A stretch of DNA of 64,000 bases from Ceratobasidium sp. AG-K (taxonomy: Eukaryota; Basidiomycota; Agaricomycetes; Cantharellales; Ceratobasidiaceae): contig JAWNGF010000010.1 of assembly GCA_037039685.1 (NCBI GenBank), positions 248,001 to 312,000 on the forward strand, given 5' to 3'. The position numbers and the translations under genes were made by a program. The number at the start of each line of letters is the position of its first letter. Position 1 is the stretch's first letter. Below, in pieces: positions 21,626 through 33,059 of the stretch. Under the pieces are notes generated by a model. It searched no databases, was not told where the DNA came from, and saw only the letters and a list, made by a program, of their open reading frames with translations.

Positions 21626-21759
21626 CGGACAAGGAGCAATGCAGTTTGTGGAAGGGAAATGGGACGGCTGATGACCAATTTGTGTTGGATGACAGGGCAG
21701 AGTTTGTGCTTGTGGCCCGTGGGCCTTCTGATATGTCTGTTTTGTCTGTTACCAAGTAG
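21262..21759 (+). CDS. B2 third ORF, open, unknown function (165 aa)
   Basis: ATG 21262 (MPAPCQF) to TAG 21757-21759, -1 relative to pol. Clearly homologous to the B1 ORF: TCSASFKRML, HYWHSGLQQAFYFI, GKPLVRLCNW. The tail contains VINLTQDNE and IINLTDKEQ at the positions of the two SUMO-interaction-like motifs of B1, with Asn in place of Asp, then FVLDDRAEFVLV. It remains open although gag and pol of the same element each carry two stops. No transmembrane or catalytic motif seen. Confidence 0.72.
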   Translation: MPAPCQFTNSFMVRVYDDLYTCSASFKRMLKPTCNKGHYWHSGLQQAFYFIVSGSYWSAHAPCSFVGKPLVRLCNWIALNAQDIHDAVRIMDALRKARLGHPFEVINLTQDNECADPIINLTDKEQCSLWKGNGTADDQFVLDDRAEFVLVARGPSDMSVLSVTK

Positions 21760-21770
21760 GCCCCAACCTA

Positions 21771-21783
21771 GAAGGGGGGGTAG
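21771..21783 (+). other. B2 polypurine tract
   Basis: GAAGGGGGGGTAG immediately before the 3' LTR. Confidence 0.8.
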
Positions 21784-22183
21784 TGTCATGACCTTTTGTT
21801 TGCCTTGTTTGTTGCTCTGTTTGGTCTTGTTCTGCTCGCCTTGGCGCATTTAGTCGCCTTTCTGTAAGCCATGTTCGCGGGACATGCCTGCCTGGCCTGT
21901 TCCTTTGTCTCCTAGGACTCCATGGACTTATCCTGTTTCCTTTGTTCCCTCTGCGCTTCCCTTGTCGCTTGCTCTCTATTGTACATAGCCACAGTAGTGC
22001 GTATATATACCAGCAACACAAGTCTTGCCTCCACAAGACTTGTTCTCTTGTTGTTTTCCCATCACTCATTGCATGACTCACTTAGGCCTTAGTTGCCGTC
22101 CATTCAACCTTTGCCATTGTCCCAACCCCTATCCTCACTGCCTGTGGAGTCTTGGCCTCCAAGGTTTGGTTAGGGTTGTGACA
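21784..22183 (+). repeat. Family B LTR (3' LTR of B2)
   Basis: 400 bp. Where the 5' LTR has CA near the left end this copy has TG, implying an ancestral CG hit on opposite strands in the two copies. Confidence 0.95.
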
Positions 22184-24647
22184 AGTTTTGAATTGAAAGT
22201 AGTCCCTGGTCTGAGATAGTGCTTTTTGGGAAACCATGTAGTTTTCAAACGTTGGTGACAAATAGGTCTGCAAGGTTGCTTGCTGTGTGAGATTCCTTGC
22301 AGGGTATGAAATGCGCCATTCTTGAGAAACAGTCCACTACTACCATGATGCTGCCCAACCCTTTGGACTTTGGTAACTTTACTATGAAGTTGAATGCTAC
22401 GTCCTCCCAGGGCCCCTTTGGAACCTCTAACGGCTTGGCTGGCACTATGGATTTTGATCCCCTTGTTTGTTGGCAAGTCTCACAGGATTCCATGTATCTG
22501 TTTATGCTTTGCTTCATCCCTGGCCAGAAGTATCTTCTTGATATTAGCTCCAACGTCCTAGCTTGTCCTTGATGGCCCGCAATCTTTGAGTTGTGGTGTA
22601 CCTGCATGATGGTCAGTCGGGCTTCCTTGTTTTCTGGAACGTAAATTCTTCCTTTGAACCATATTAGATCCTCCCTGAATTCGTAATCTTTTGCACTGTG
22701 TCGCAGACTTTTTGGTAACATTTCCCTTGATTTGCAGATTTCTTTGATTTTTGCTAGTTCTGCATTGGTTTCCTGTGCTTCCTTGATAGTCGCTATGTTG
22801 TCCATGTCCACCTGCCCCGTAAAACCCTTAAACTTTTTGGCAGATATCATGACTTGTTCCGGTGTGGGAATATCCTTGTGGTCAGATTGTCTTGATAACA
22901 GGTCCGGTTTAGACGAAAGGATTCCGGGGCGGTTTATGCTTTCAAAGTTGTAGGAAGCTAGTAGTTGATGCCATCTCGCGTGCCGATGGTTGAACATTCT
23001 TGCTTCCTTCCAGAACTGTAGGTTCCTGTGATTGGTGTAGATAGTGATTGAATCCTTTGTTCCTTCAAGGTATAACCTCCAATGTGTCAATGATTCTATG
23101 ATTGCCATAAGTTCCTTGTCATGGATGTCGTAGTCAAGCTGGGCCTCATTGAAGGATTTTGACAGGAACGCTATAGGGTGTAGGTAGCCATCGTCTTGCC
23201 TTTGAGACAGAATTGCCCCCATTGCTACTCCACTTGCATCCATTTCCAGGAAAAAAGGTTTGTCAGGATCAGGGTGGCGTAGTGTGGGTTCTTTGCTAAT
23301 TTCCGCTTTCAGGGCGTCAAAAGCTTCCTGTTGATCCTTCTCCCATTCCCATTTGTTTATCCTTTCTTGTCAGGGTTGTCAAGGGCTTTGCTAATTGGCT
23401 AAAATTTGGTACAAATCTTTGGTAGAAGTTTGCAAATCCTAGGAACACCTGAACCTGCTTGACCGTTTTCAGTTCCTTCCATTCCTTTATTGCCTTGACC
23501 TTCTCTTCCTCCATTGAGATGCCCAAATCACTGATTCCAAGTCCAGTATATGTTAGTTTGGTGACAAAGAATTCGCATTTTGGAAGCTTTGCAAATAGGT
23601 TTTCATCCAGTAAGATCTTCAGCACCTTCCTGACATCCACAGTATGTTGACTTCTGTTCTTAGAGAAGACTAGGATGTTGTCAATGTATACTATGACACA
23701 TATGTCGATAAGGTCATGGAAGATGTGGTTCATGTATCTTTGGAAAATGGCAGGCGTGTTTTTTAGTCCAAAAGGCATGACAATGTATTTGAACAGGCCT
23801 TCTTTGGTTCTGAAGGCCGTCTTCCATTTGTCCCCTTCCCTGATTCTGATATTGTTGAAACCCATGCACAGATCAATCTTGGAGAAAGTTTTTGCGTCCT
23901 TGATTTTATCCAGAAGATCTTCCATTAAGGGCATTGGAAATCTGTCATCTTTTGTAATGGCGTTCACTCCTCTCAGGTCTTGAACAAGCCGTAATTGGCG
24001 TACTGCTCCTGGATTCTTTGGATCAATTGGTTTTTTGACAAAGAAACAAGGTGATGCAATGGGAGATTTGCTAGGTCAAATTTTCCCAGCCTTGATTTCT
24101 TTGTCCAGGTATTCCCTTAGTGCAATTGATTCAGCTGGAGAGAGTGGGATTGGTCTAGCCAGTGTTGGAAGTTCAGCTCCTTCCTTGAAGTCAAAAGCAC
24201 AGTTGTATGGACGATGATCTGGAATCCTCTTGAATTTTTCCTCACTAAACACATCAGCAAATTCCTTGAATTCTTCTGGTAGGTTGTCTAATGAGGCTGT
24301 TCTTGCTGGTATGGGTTCTCGTTGCCAGGATATGAGCTTTGTTTTCCAGTCAATATTGGGGTTTGCCTCTTCTAACCACTCAAGTCCTAAGATGAGCTTG
24401 GTTTCTCTGGTAGGCATAGCAAAGAAGAATTTGTTTGAAGGTTTTTCCCTCTACGTCCAGTATAAGCTTGGTTTTGAAACATATTTGGTGTGAGAGTTCT
24501 TTCCCCTGAATGCCAACAACTTTTTGTGGAGAGGGAAGTTCAATGAGAGGAATATTGTTGGAGCGGGCCCAAGAGATGTCTATGAAGTTCTTTGATGCTC
24601 CTGAATCAATGAGAGTAGGGATTGGTTCTGTGATTCTGGTGATGCTT
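22184..24647 (-). pseudogene. A2 pol, part 2 (protease end, RT, RNase H, integrase start)
   Basis: Runs leftward from the C1 insertion to the B2 insertion. A protease-region frameshift lies near 24440. The shared TGA after AGKI is at 24076-24078, as in A1 and A3. RT (23967-23317) has MPFGLKNTPA and the altered active site YIDN (AAC codon at 23677-23679); a frameshift follows near 23340. RNase H has TNH instead of TDH. The integrase HHCC finger (HHNSKIAGHQGQ, CETCQ) is followed by a TGA at 22245-22247, a Trp-to-stop change in TNVWKLHGF. It continues at 15082. Confidence 0.85.
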
Positions 24648-25144
24648 TGTTGTGACCCGTCCCTCCCTCTGTCTCTGTTTGCGGACTTGTGGCTTGTACT
24701 GGCACCTTAAGTGCCCTTTCTCTCTGTTGTGCCCTCTCCCTTGTTTAGTAAGGTGTATGGATGATGTGTCACCATGAGTCATATGACTCATGCTGTTTTC
24801 TATTGGCTGGCCTGCGCAGCCCCCTTTATGACTCGGACTTTGACTCAGACTTGTGACACATGTACTTACTATGACTCACCTGTTTTTGAGTATATATACT
24901 GGCTTGCAAGCATGGTCATCCCCAGCTTGCTTTGCCTTGTCAACTCTCCCTGCAGTGTGATCAGAGGCACTTGGCTACTTAGCCCTTAGCGCAGCCACTT
25001 GGACTTAGGAGCTAGTGACTTGTACTGACAAGACTAGTGTTTGTCCACCCTAGTGATAGAGTCTTAGAAGACTTATCACATATTGTTTCCATATCTCAAA
25101 GGCCGTTAGTGGTCGTCAACCATAGGCATTAGCAGGTTGTGACA
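24648..25144 (+). repeat. Family C LTR (5' LTR of C1), 497 bp
   Basis: TGTTGTGACC...GGTTGTGACA. It holds a perfect 18-bp palindrome ATGAGTCATATGACTCAT (24774-24791), i.e. two TGAGTCA sites, plus further TGACTC motifs up to the TATATATA box starting at 24891. The self-primer AGCTTGCTTTGC (24924-24935) begins 33 nt after the box start. Confidence 0.94.
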
Positions 25145-25146
25145 TT

Positions 25147-25158
25147 GCGAAGCAAGCT
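25147..25158 (+). other. C1 primer-binding site, self-priming type
   Basis: GCGAAGCAAGCT, 2 nt after the LTR, complementary to LTR 24924-24935 with a single G-U pair. Spacer TT is the same as in family A. Confidence 0.75.
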
Positions 25159-25164
25159 CTTAGT

Positions 25165-27370
25165 ATGCTGAGCCACAAGAAAACAAGGTCATGTGACAAC
25201 ATGGACAATCAATCCTCAAGTGCAGCATCTCAAAGGAGCGAGGCTCCAACAGTGACAATAGTCGAAATCCGATCAAACCCCTCAAGAGGAGCAAGGGAAC
25301 TGGCAGGAGACTGGACAGCGCCACTTAGAAGTGCCAGCTGTGCATCAAGACCCCCTTCCACCAGTGTCCCAGGAGGAATCGGCAACATTATTGAAACATC
25401 AAGAACTCAAGAAGAACACAGGAGTTCAAACGAGCAAAGATCCACCTCACCAACAATTTGAGTAGTTGAAAATCCAATCAACACACTACCACCAGCAGCA
25501 CCAGTTGTCACTTTCCATGGGGAAAGTGTGATTAGCCCTAGGGCTGTGCGTGTGATTAGGATACCAGGACCACTTAGAAACGCAACCCCAGGACCATCAA
25601 ACACTGGGACAACAGGGACTAGACGTCCTTTAGCATTTCCTGACTTCAGAATGCAATTTCCACCACTGATAGCCACCCCTGCGTCCATGCCACCACTAGT
25701 AGAAGTCCCTAGAACTCACAGCGCCCTGAGCGTGCCATCAACCTTCCAATCACAAGGAAGCATTGAGTCAATTTCACAGGATGAGGGACTGAGACAAGAA
25801 CAACTGATGGAAAATATGGAGGGGAATCCAATCCAAGCCCTGGAAAGGATCTTCAACACCCTTCAAATCCAATATCAACAGGAGAACGCAGTCCAAGCCC
25901 TTAGAATTGAAGGGTTAGAACAACGATGGGATTTACAAATGCAAGATACGACAAACATGATGCAGCAAATTGAGCGCATTGCTTCTAGAACGGAAGATGG
26001 AGTCAACACGTTCTATGAAAGACTTAGGAATGTGGATTGCGTTCAACAGCAAATCCTTGAAGTCTTCAAACAATCAGTTGAAAATTCCGAACAAATCAAC
26101 AATCGATTGAACACTTTCGATCTCCTGACAAACCAAACCTTGCAAGGACAAACCCAGCGTATCACACACATTGAGGAAACCCTAGGAAGGATGGCAGAAG
26201 GAATGAGAAACATGACCATCACCCTTGGAAGGATTGATGAGGAAGTTACTGATGGATTCCAGGATCAAACCACTAGGATGCAAGAAGTCCGCCTACAAAC
26301 TAGGGAAACGTTTGACCTCCTCAAGCAAATTGGTGCTGATGCCCCAGCAGAATCCAAACACCAAAGGGAGGAATCACAACAAACCTCTGCTGATATCCCA
26401 CAACAAAGACAGCCACCTCCTCATCCACCACAGGGACAACAATCACCCTCATTTGAGGTACAAGGACAATCCGGGTATCAAATTAGAGATGAAGAGAGAA
26501 CCTTTATCATCCAAACAAATCAAGGAAGCGATGGAGGAAACTCAGGACTACGTATCAAAATGCCAAAGGCTTTTGAAGGAACAAGGGGAACTGCAGCCAA
26601 AACCTTCCTTGCAAGAATGAAGGCCTATTTTCAATTGAACCCTACACATTATGACACAGACAAACGGCGCATTGTCGCAGTTTTGATGAACATGGCAGAA
26701 GGACCCGCTGGAAATTGGGCACAGCCAGTCCTGAACAGATACAACAACAATCTAGACCATCCATGGCTAGACTCATGGGAAGCTTTCCAAGAAGCTTACA
26801 ACAGACAATGGAGTGCCCCCAGCAAGAATGTTTAAGCTGAACAAGGGATCCAACAACTTTACCAAAACAAGAGCGTATCCAAATACGTCTCTGACTTCCG
26901 ACTTCTTTCCCAAGAACTTGACTGGAACGATGCGGCCCTAGCGGCACAATTCAGACAGGGACTGAACTGCTTCATCAAAGCAGAACTCAGGGACAGAGCA
27001 GGAGCAGAATAGCAAGATCTTGAAGGATGGATCAATATCACCCTGCAGGCAGAAGAAATCAACAAACTGACCAATCCGGTTAGCACAAGGAAGAAGAACA
27101 AACAACAAGCTCAAGCAGAAGGTTCCAGGTCCCAGAAGATCAAAGGGGATCTAGTCCCAAAAGAAGAAAAGAAACGCCAAAGGGAAAACAACCTCTGCAT
27201 CAAATGTCGGGAAGCAGGTCACAATCTTGCTGACTGCACAAAGGAGTGGACCTACAAGGACAAAGGGAAGAAACCTGTGAAAGGAAAAGCCACCAAACTC
27301 AAAGTCAAGAAAATAGATGAGAACGGATCCACCAATTCCAAGTCGGAAAACTGGATGGGCATCTCTCCAC
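25165..27370 (+). pseudogene. C1 gag polyprotein, three stops
   Basis: The frame starts at ATG 25165 or 25201 and runs in one register to the zinc knuckle CIKCREAGHNLADC (near 27198-27240). Stops: TGA 25459-25461 (I*VV, TCGA-to-TTGA type), TAA 26833-26835 and TAG 27010-27012, both one C-to-T step from Gln codons. A long Gln/Glu/Asn-rich central part (about 25800-26340) is probably coiled coil, followed by a Pro/Gln-rich stretch and the capsid-like region. The junction with pol could not be resolved: pol is read in the -1 frame, but the clean GGGAAAA of families A and B is not seen here. Confidence 0.8.
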
Positions 27371-30300
27371 CGTGTGTAAAGATGCCCCAATATCCTCTCT
27401 GCACAATGTATACTATTGCAAGGCTACAAATGAAACACCCATGGTATACACAACCGCAGAGGGAATCACAGAAAAAATCTCAACTCTCATTGACTCCAGT
27501 TCTTCTAGAAACTTCATTGACCTGAAGTTTGCCAAGGAAAACAACATCTCTTTGACAAAATTACAAAGCCCCAGAAGCATTGAAACTATCGACGGAAAAA
27601 CACAAAAGGATCAGATCCAATTCAGGTGCAAGCTGAAGTTTGATCTAGAAGGAAGGACTTTTTGCCAAAAATTCTATGTCATGAACACTGGCACACAACC
27701 CATGATTTTAGGAATGCCATGGCTGAAGGAGACCAACTCTGAGATATCCTGGTCCCCCTTTGCTATCAAGTGGAAAACAGAAGATCCCCTTATCACCAAA
27801 GCAGGACTACTTCAGGAGCTACCAGGAGAACTTGAAGAATTCAAGGACGTCTTTGACAAAGAAAAATACAACAAACTCCCTGAACACAGAGAATGGGATT
27901 GTAGAATCAACTTCTATGACAACAATTGGCTTCCAAAACCAAAAAAGGCCTACCCTCTGTCACCAAGGGAAAGAGAAGCAACAAAAGAATACATTGAGAA
28001 CAAACTCCAGTCAGGACATATCAGACCCAGCAAATCTCCCCTAGCTGCAAGCCTTTTCTTTGTCAAAAAAGCCCTGAAAGTAGGACAAACCATCCCTGAC
28101 CTACGTCCTGTTGTTGACTACAGAGGAGCAAATGAAGAAACCATCCTGGACCAATATCCTATTCCGCTTCTTGAACAACTTCTAGAAATTTTCAAGAAGA
28201 CTGAAGAAAGTTCAAAGGAAGAACTCCCCATCACTTCACTTGACCTGAAGAATGGCTTTTGGAATGTCAGAATCAGAGAAGGAGACAAATGGAAGACAGC
28301 ATTCATCACCTCAGAAGGGCTTTTCAAGTACACCGTGATGCCCTTTGGCCTCAAGAATGCACCATCTACTTTCCAAAGAATGATGGACCACATCTTCAGG
28401 GACATGATTGGGCTGAAGATTGTGATCTACATTGATGACATCCTTATTATTTCCCGAGGAAGAGATCAACACACCGTAGATATCAAGGAAGTCTTGCAAA
28501 GATTAAGAACAACCTCTTTGGAAACCTGAAGAAATGCACCTTCTATGGGAAAAGGGCCAACTGGGTTGGGTTTGTTGTCAATGAGGACGGCATTTCCATG
28601 AACAAGGGCAAGATCAGAACTATCCAAGAATGGCCCACTCCCAAAACCGTGAAGCAACTACAGGCATTCATTGGTTTCTGCAACTTCTATAGAAGATTCA
28701 TGGTGGCCTTCTCCTCAATTGTCAAACCCCTGACTCAATTGACGAGAAAGGACAGGAAATGGGAATGGAACTCAGAACACCAGGAAGCCTTCGACTCCCT
28801 GAAAGATGTCATATCAAGAGAACCAGTGCTTGCACATCCCAATGAATCAAAGCAGTACTTCCTTGAGACAGATGCCTCAGGGGTTGCAATGGGGGCTATT
28901 CTTAGCCAACAGCAAAAGGATGGATACTTGCACCCAGTAGGGTTCCTCTCAAAAGGCTTCAAGGAAGCAGAGCTGAATTACAACACGCATGACAAAGAGC
29001 TTCTTGCCATCATAGAAGCATTACGACACTGGTGCATCCACCTTGAAGGAACAAAGGAACCAATAGTGATCTACACAGATCACAAAAACCTTACTGGCAG
29101 AAGGCCAGTACCTTCAACTGACAACACAACAGATGGCTCCTCATGCTGGCAGGCTACAATTTTGAGATCCACTACAGACCTGGCAAAATGTCGGAAAAAC
29201 CAGACATCCTTTCAAGAAGGAGCAATCACAACAATATTGCCTCTGCGGAACAAGTGATGATCTCCACCAAAAACTTCAAAGGATTCTCAGCCTTGATGAG
29301 CAAAAACATTATTGCGGAAATCAAAGAAGCTCTGGAGGAGGATGAAAGCCTGGAGACCCTGATCAAAAGCAACAAAGGAAAGGAAGATCTACCACCCTCT
29401 GTGAAAAAACAGTTCAAGGACTACAAAATGAGTGAAGATCTCCTCTGGTACCAAGGGAGAATTGTTGTTCCTGACAAAAAGGACATCAAACTGAAGCTTC
29501 TCAAACTTTACCACAACTCTCCCATTGCGGGTCACCAAGGGCAAGCCAGAACTCTAGAACTCATCTCTAGAAACTACTACTGGCCAGGCATGAAAACCCA
29601 AGTCAACAAGTACGTTGACAGCTGTGAAGCATGCCAAAGAGGGAAGGGAAGCAAAGGACACCTACCACTCAAACCCTTGCCCATTCTGGAGAAACCCTGG
29701 GAAAATATTGCATTTGATTTTATTGTGAAGCTACCAAGATCACAAGGGTTTGACAGTGTCCTTGTTGTGATGGACCGCTTTTCCAGAATGGCACACTTCA
29801 TCCCCTTCAAGGAATCTACAAACTCAGAAGAACTAGCCGATATCTTTGTGAAGGAAGTATGGCGTCTTCATGGGTTCCCCAAAACCACAGTGTTGGACAG
29901 AGGAACTACCTTCAAATCACACTTCTTAGGGGCAGTCTACAAGCAGCTAGGAATCCAAGGGACATTCTCCACCACCTTCCACCCTGAAACGGATGGGTTG
30001 GTGGAGAGAACAAACCAATGGCTTGAAGGATGGATACGCATCTTTGGAAACCACAAGCAGGATGATTGGGCAAAATGGTTACCCATTGTGGAATTCTGCC
30101 ACAACAACCACAAAAACCAAGTCACAAACAAACCCCCCTTTGAAGTCATCTATGGCATGACTCCCAAATGGTCTATTGAAGACTGTCGCAAGCCTTGCTC
30201 TCTCCATCAGACTCGTCTACGCCTCCTCCTATCTTGTGGCTGTGTCTGTTATGTTTTGTTTCTCTTTTCCCACTGCGTTGCCAGCTTCTTGTGGTTTTCC

Positions 30301-31403
30301 TGTTACATTGTGTAATGCAGCTGTGCTTGGTACGAGTCATGTCTGTTCATACAGCATGACTCATATGGACACTCCTGACTGGCTGTTCTGTATGACTCAT
30401 GTGGCTGCACCTTGTGTGACTTGGCCACTTTGTGAATATACATAGAAGACCAACAAGCCTGGTAACCCCAGCTTGTTTTGTCTTGTCAAAACATCCCCTT
30501 TGAGTGACACTTAGAACCACCCCTACCCTCTAGAGCCTACAGACACTTAAGTGTGTTGCAGTTCAAGAGGTCACTTAGGTCTTAGTGCCGTCCACTCTCC
30601 TTTGCGGCTTGTCTCATAGCCATAAAGAAGAAGCTTACGACAAAGACTATGTGACTTGATCCCCAGAGGGAGACAAGTGAACAAAGGATATGGAGGCTGT
30701 ATGGGAAGAGACAAAGGCTCTGATGGAATATCATCAATCAAGGGAAGAGACTCCAAAAATACAATACAAGGAAGGAGACAACATCTGGCTCTTGACTACC
30801 AGCATTACCACAAGACACCCAAGCAAGAAGCTTGATGACAAGAAAACGGGTCCCTTTGTTGTGAAAAAGCAAATCACTTCACACGCCTACCAACTGGATC
30901 TTCCAAAATCCATGCGTATTCACAATGTCTTCCATGGAAACATGTTGACTCCCTACACCAAGGACCTAGACTTCCAACGGAATCAGCCCCGACCTCCACC
31001 AATCTTGACTGAAGAAGGTGAAGAAGAGTATGAAGTAGAGAAAATTGTAGACTGGCATCAAGACCCTGAGGGGCTGAAATACCGCATCAGATGGAAAGGT
31101 TACAGCCCTCTAGAAGACACAGAAGAACCAGCGGAGAACTTTGCCAAGCTGACTCATGTCATGGGAAGGTTCCAGAAGGACTTTCCCACTGGGCCACTCC
31201 CTCCAAATTTCACTCCCTCAGAGTACAAAAAGGCAAAAGGGAAAGCAGCAGAAATTACCACCCCAGCTTTTCAGCCTACTTCTACTAGTTCACTGCAAAA
31301 CACCTCTCCCTCCACAAAAACTCTTCATTACCCAGCCTACAATGCCTGCTGCTTGCACCGCCGCCTCTACTTTCTCCTGGGCCCCTGCCTTCAAGCAAGC
31401 TAG
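27345..31403 (+). pseudogene. C1 pol polyprotein, frameshifted and split by a solo LTR
   Basis: The protease motif is DSSS instead of DSGA. RT has MPFGLKNAPS and an intact YIDDILIIS near 28430. A frameshift at about 28510 moves the frame; RNase H follows (FLETDASGVAMGAI, KELLAII, TDHKNL) and a 4-bp loss near 29092 shifts it again. The integrase (HHCC with CEACQRGKG, DDE region) is open to 30183, where the solo LTR 30184-30642 has inserted. The GPF-like part and chromodomain (YRIRWKGYSPLEDTEEPAEN) follow at 30690-31403. Nonfunctional as it stands. Confidence 0.85.
30184..30642 (+). mobile_element. Solo family A LTR inside C1, 459 bp
   Basis: TGTCGCAAGC...GCTTACGACA, flanked by the perfect duplication AAGAC (30179-30183 and 30643-30647). 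It is a family-A LTR by sequence throughout. It interrupts the C1 integrase reading frame and has no internal sequence, so it is the remnant of a full insertion that recombined between its LTRs. Confidence 0.94.
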
Positions 31404-32521
31404 GGCCTACGGGAAGGCCATCAAGCTCGCTGGACCAGGTGAGTTTGCCATCATCAACCAGGACACGGCCCCCTGGTCCCTCAATGAAGCCAAAGCTCTT
31501 GCCGAGGCTCTTGAACCAGGCATCCAACTCGGGTACGTACCCCTGCAAGAGCAAACAACCATCAAGTGGGACGAGGAACGCAAGTCCCTCATTGTCCCTT
31601 GACTTGGCTCCCTGCTTTGGGTCAGCCACTCAGATACCCGGCCCTCTGATCCCACAGACATCGGCCGCAGCAACTACTACCACTGCCACGGCTGCATCGG
31701 ACTTACAGTCCACAATGTGGTCCTCAAGAGCAAGGACGCCTGGAACAGGGACACCAGGTACAAGTGGGAAGGGGACCAGTGGTTCAAGCGAGAGGGAGAC
31801 CCTTGCCTTGCCCTCGCCAACGGGCATTGCGACAAGGAGGGAATCTGGTGGCGCCCATGTGCTACAGACTTTGAGTCAGGATGGCCTACGGACTGTGAGT
31901 TTGAACATCTACCAGTCCCCACTAGCACTTACCCAAGAGACAATCCCCCCTTCAACGTCATTGACTGGTCAAAAGGCACCAATGGAAGTGGCCATGTCAA
32001 CTTGGCCGGACAGCCAATGGAGGACGTCAAGGACAAAGTTGTCAATGGTCCCCCCCACACTGCCAAGTTCCGAAGATGGGAACAACATCCCCGCTCCTCC
32101 CCATATTACCAATGGAGAGGCCAAACAACTCAAACAAGAATGGGAGGCGACCTGGGACAAGGCCTGAGCAAATGTGGAAGCTCTCATTGCCGACGTTGGC
32201 AATGCCATTGCTAACATGGAGCCGCACCCTCCAGGCAATTGAATGCCATGCAACGCCAATGTTCTTGAAGCCTACCACCTTGTCCAATGCGGATCTTGGT
32301 CCGTTGAGCAGCTCAACAAGTGGCTCAACCATAGACAAGAACAGTGGTCCAGATGGGAAACAGCAGAACTTGAGCGTCTGCAACAACTCCACCAAGAGGA
32401 GCTCAACCGCCTCTACCAAGAATAATGGGACCAAATGAACGTGGTCCTTGAGGCAGACATGTGTGCTCTGGTGGAACGTGTTGGTTGGTTGGAGCTGAAG
32501 GAATGGGTTGCCCGCAAATAG
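31342..32521 (+). pseudogene. C1 third ORF, unknown function, broken
   Basis: ATG 31342 (MPAACTAAS) lies in the -1 frame to pol and overlaps its last 62 nt; the ORF ends at TAG 32519-32521 near the polypurine tract. Breaks: TGA 31600-31602, a frameshift near 32080, TGA 32165-32167 (WDKA*), and a stop near 32423. Visible features: HCHGCIGLTVHNVVLKS, which matches the CxxC...V-x2-VVL-x-S of the family-A third ORF; a Trp-rich centre (KWEGDQWF, GIWWRPCATDFE); NVIDWSKG; and a Gln/Glu-rich likely coiled coil near the end. It is the longest of the third ORFs, near 390 codons. Confidence 0.7.
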
Positions 32522-32550
32522 GCAAGTGCGCTCCACTACACTCGCCTTTG

Positions 32551-32561
32551 TGGGGGGGCAA
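32551..32561 (+). other. C1 polypurine tract
   Basis: TGGGGGGGCAA directly before the 3' LTR. Confidence 0.75.
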
Positions 32562-33059
32562 TGTTGTGACCCGTCCCTCCCTCTGTCTCTGTTTGCAGAC
32601 TTGTGGCTTGTACTGGTGCCTTAAGTGCCCTTTCTCTCTGTTGTGCCCTCTCCCTTGTTTAGTAAGGTGTATGGATAATGTGTCACCATGAGTCATATGA
32701 CTCATGCTGTTTTCTATTGGCTGGCCTGCACAGCCCCCTTTATGACTTGGACTTTGACTCAGACTTGTGACTCATGTACTTACTATGACTCACCTGTTTT
32801 TTGAGTATATATACTGGCTTGCAAGCATGGTCATCCCCAGCTTGCTTTGCCTTGTCAACTCTCCCTGCAGTGTGATCAGAGGCACTTGGCTACTTAGCCC
32901 TTAGCGCAGCCACTTGGACTTAGGAGCTAGTGACTTGTACTGACAAGACTAGTGTTTGTCCACCCTAGTGATAGAGTCTTAGAAGACTTATCACATATTG
33001 TTTCCATATCTCAAAGGCCATTAGCGGTTGTCAACCATAGGCATTAGCAGGTTGCAACA
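32562..33059 (+). repeat. Family C LTR (3' LTR of C1)
   Basis: 498 bp, ends GGTTGCAACA. Retains the 18-bp TGAGTCA palindrome and TATATATA. Confidence 0.95.

Larger units (their letters stand above)
15083..22183 (+). mobile_element. B2: complete family B gypsy element, 7101 bp, inside A2
   Basis: LTRs 15083-15482 and 21784-22183 (400 bp each) with perfect target duplication AGTTT (15078-15082 and 22184-22188). It sits in the integrase region of A2, in opposite orientation. By eye the LTRs differ at eight sites, six of them CpG. LTR length and sequence differ from B1, so B1 and B2 are sub-families. Gag has two stops and pol two; the third ORF is open. Confidence 0.96.
24648..33059 (+). mobile_element. 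C1: complete family C gypsy element, 8412 bp, inside A2
   Basis: LTRs 24648-25144 and 32562-33059 with perfect target duplication TGCTT (24643-24647 and 33060-33064). It lies in the protease region of A2, in opposite orientation. By eye the LTRs differ at 12 sites (about ten CpG) plus one indel. The internal region carries gag, pol and a long third ORF, all with several breaks, and hosts a solo family-A LTR. Without that LTR and its duplication the element would be about 7.95 kb. Confidence 0.95.

Noticed and set aside
27340..27352. TCGGAAAACTGG as a frameshift site in C1
   Set aside because: The heptamer does not fit X-XXY-YYZ in the gag frame; a lost G could equally explain the apparent -1 shift.
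30176..30445. 89-codon ORF rich in hydrophobic residues at 30176 and similar ORFs at 12653 and 35346
   Set aside because: These are readings through family-A LTRs, which happen to lack stops in that frame.
31439..32167. 242-codon ORF overlapping the C1 third ORF in another frame
   Set aside because: C2 shows the true frame (Trp-rich, CxxC); the 242-codon frame is mostly its shadow, except for the end after the frameshift.
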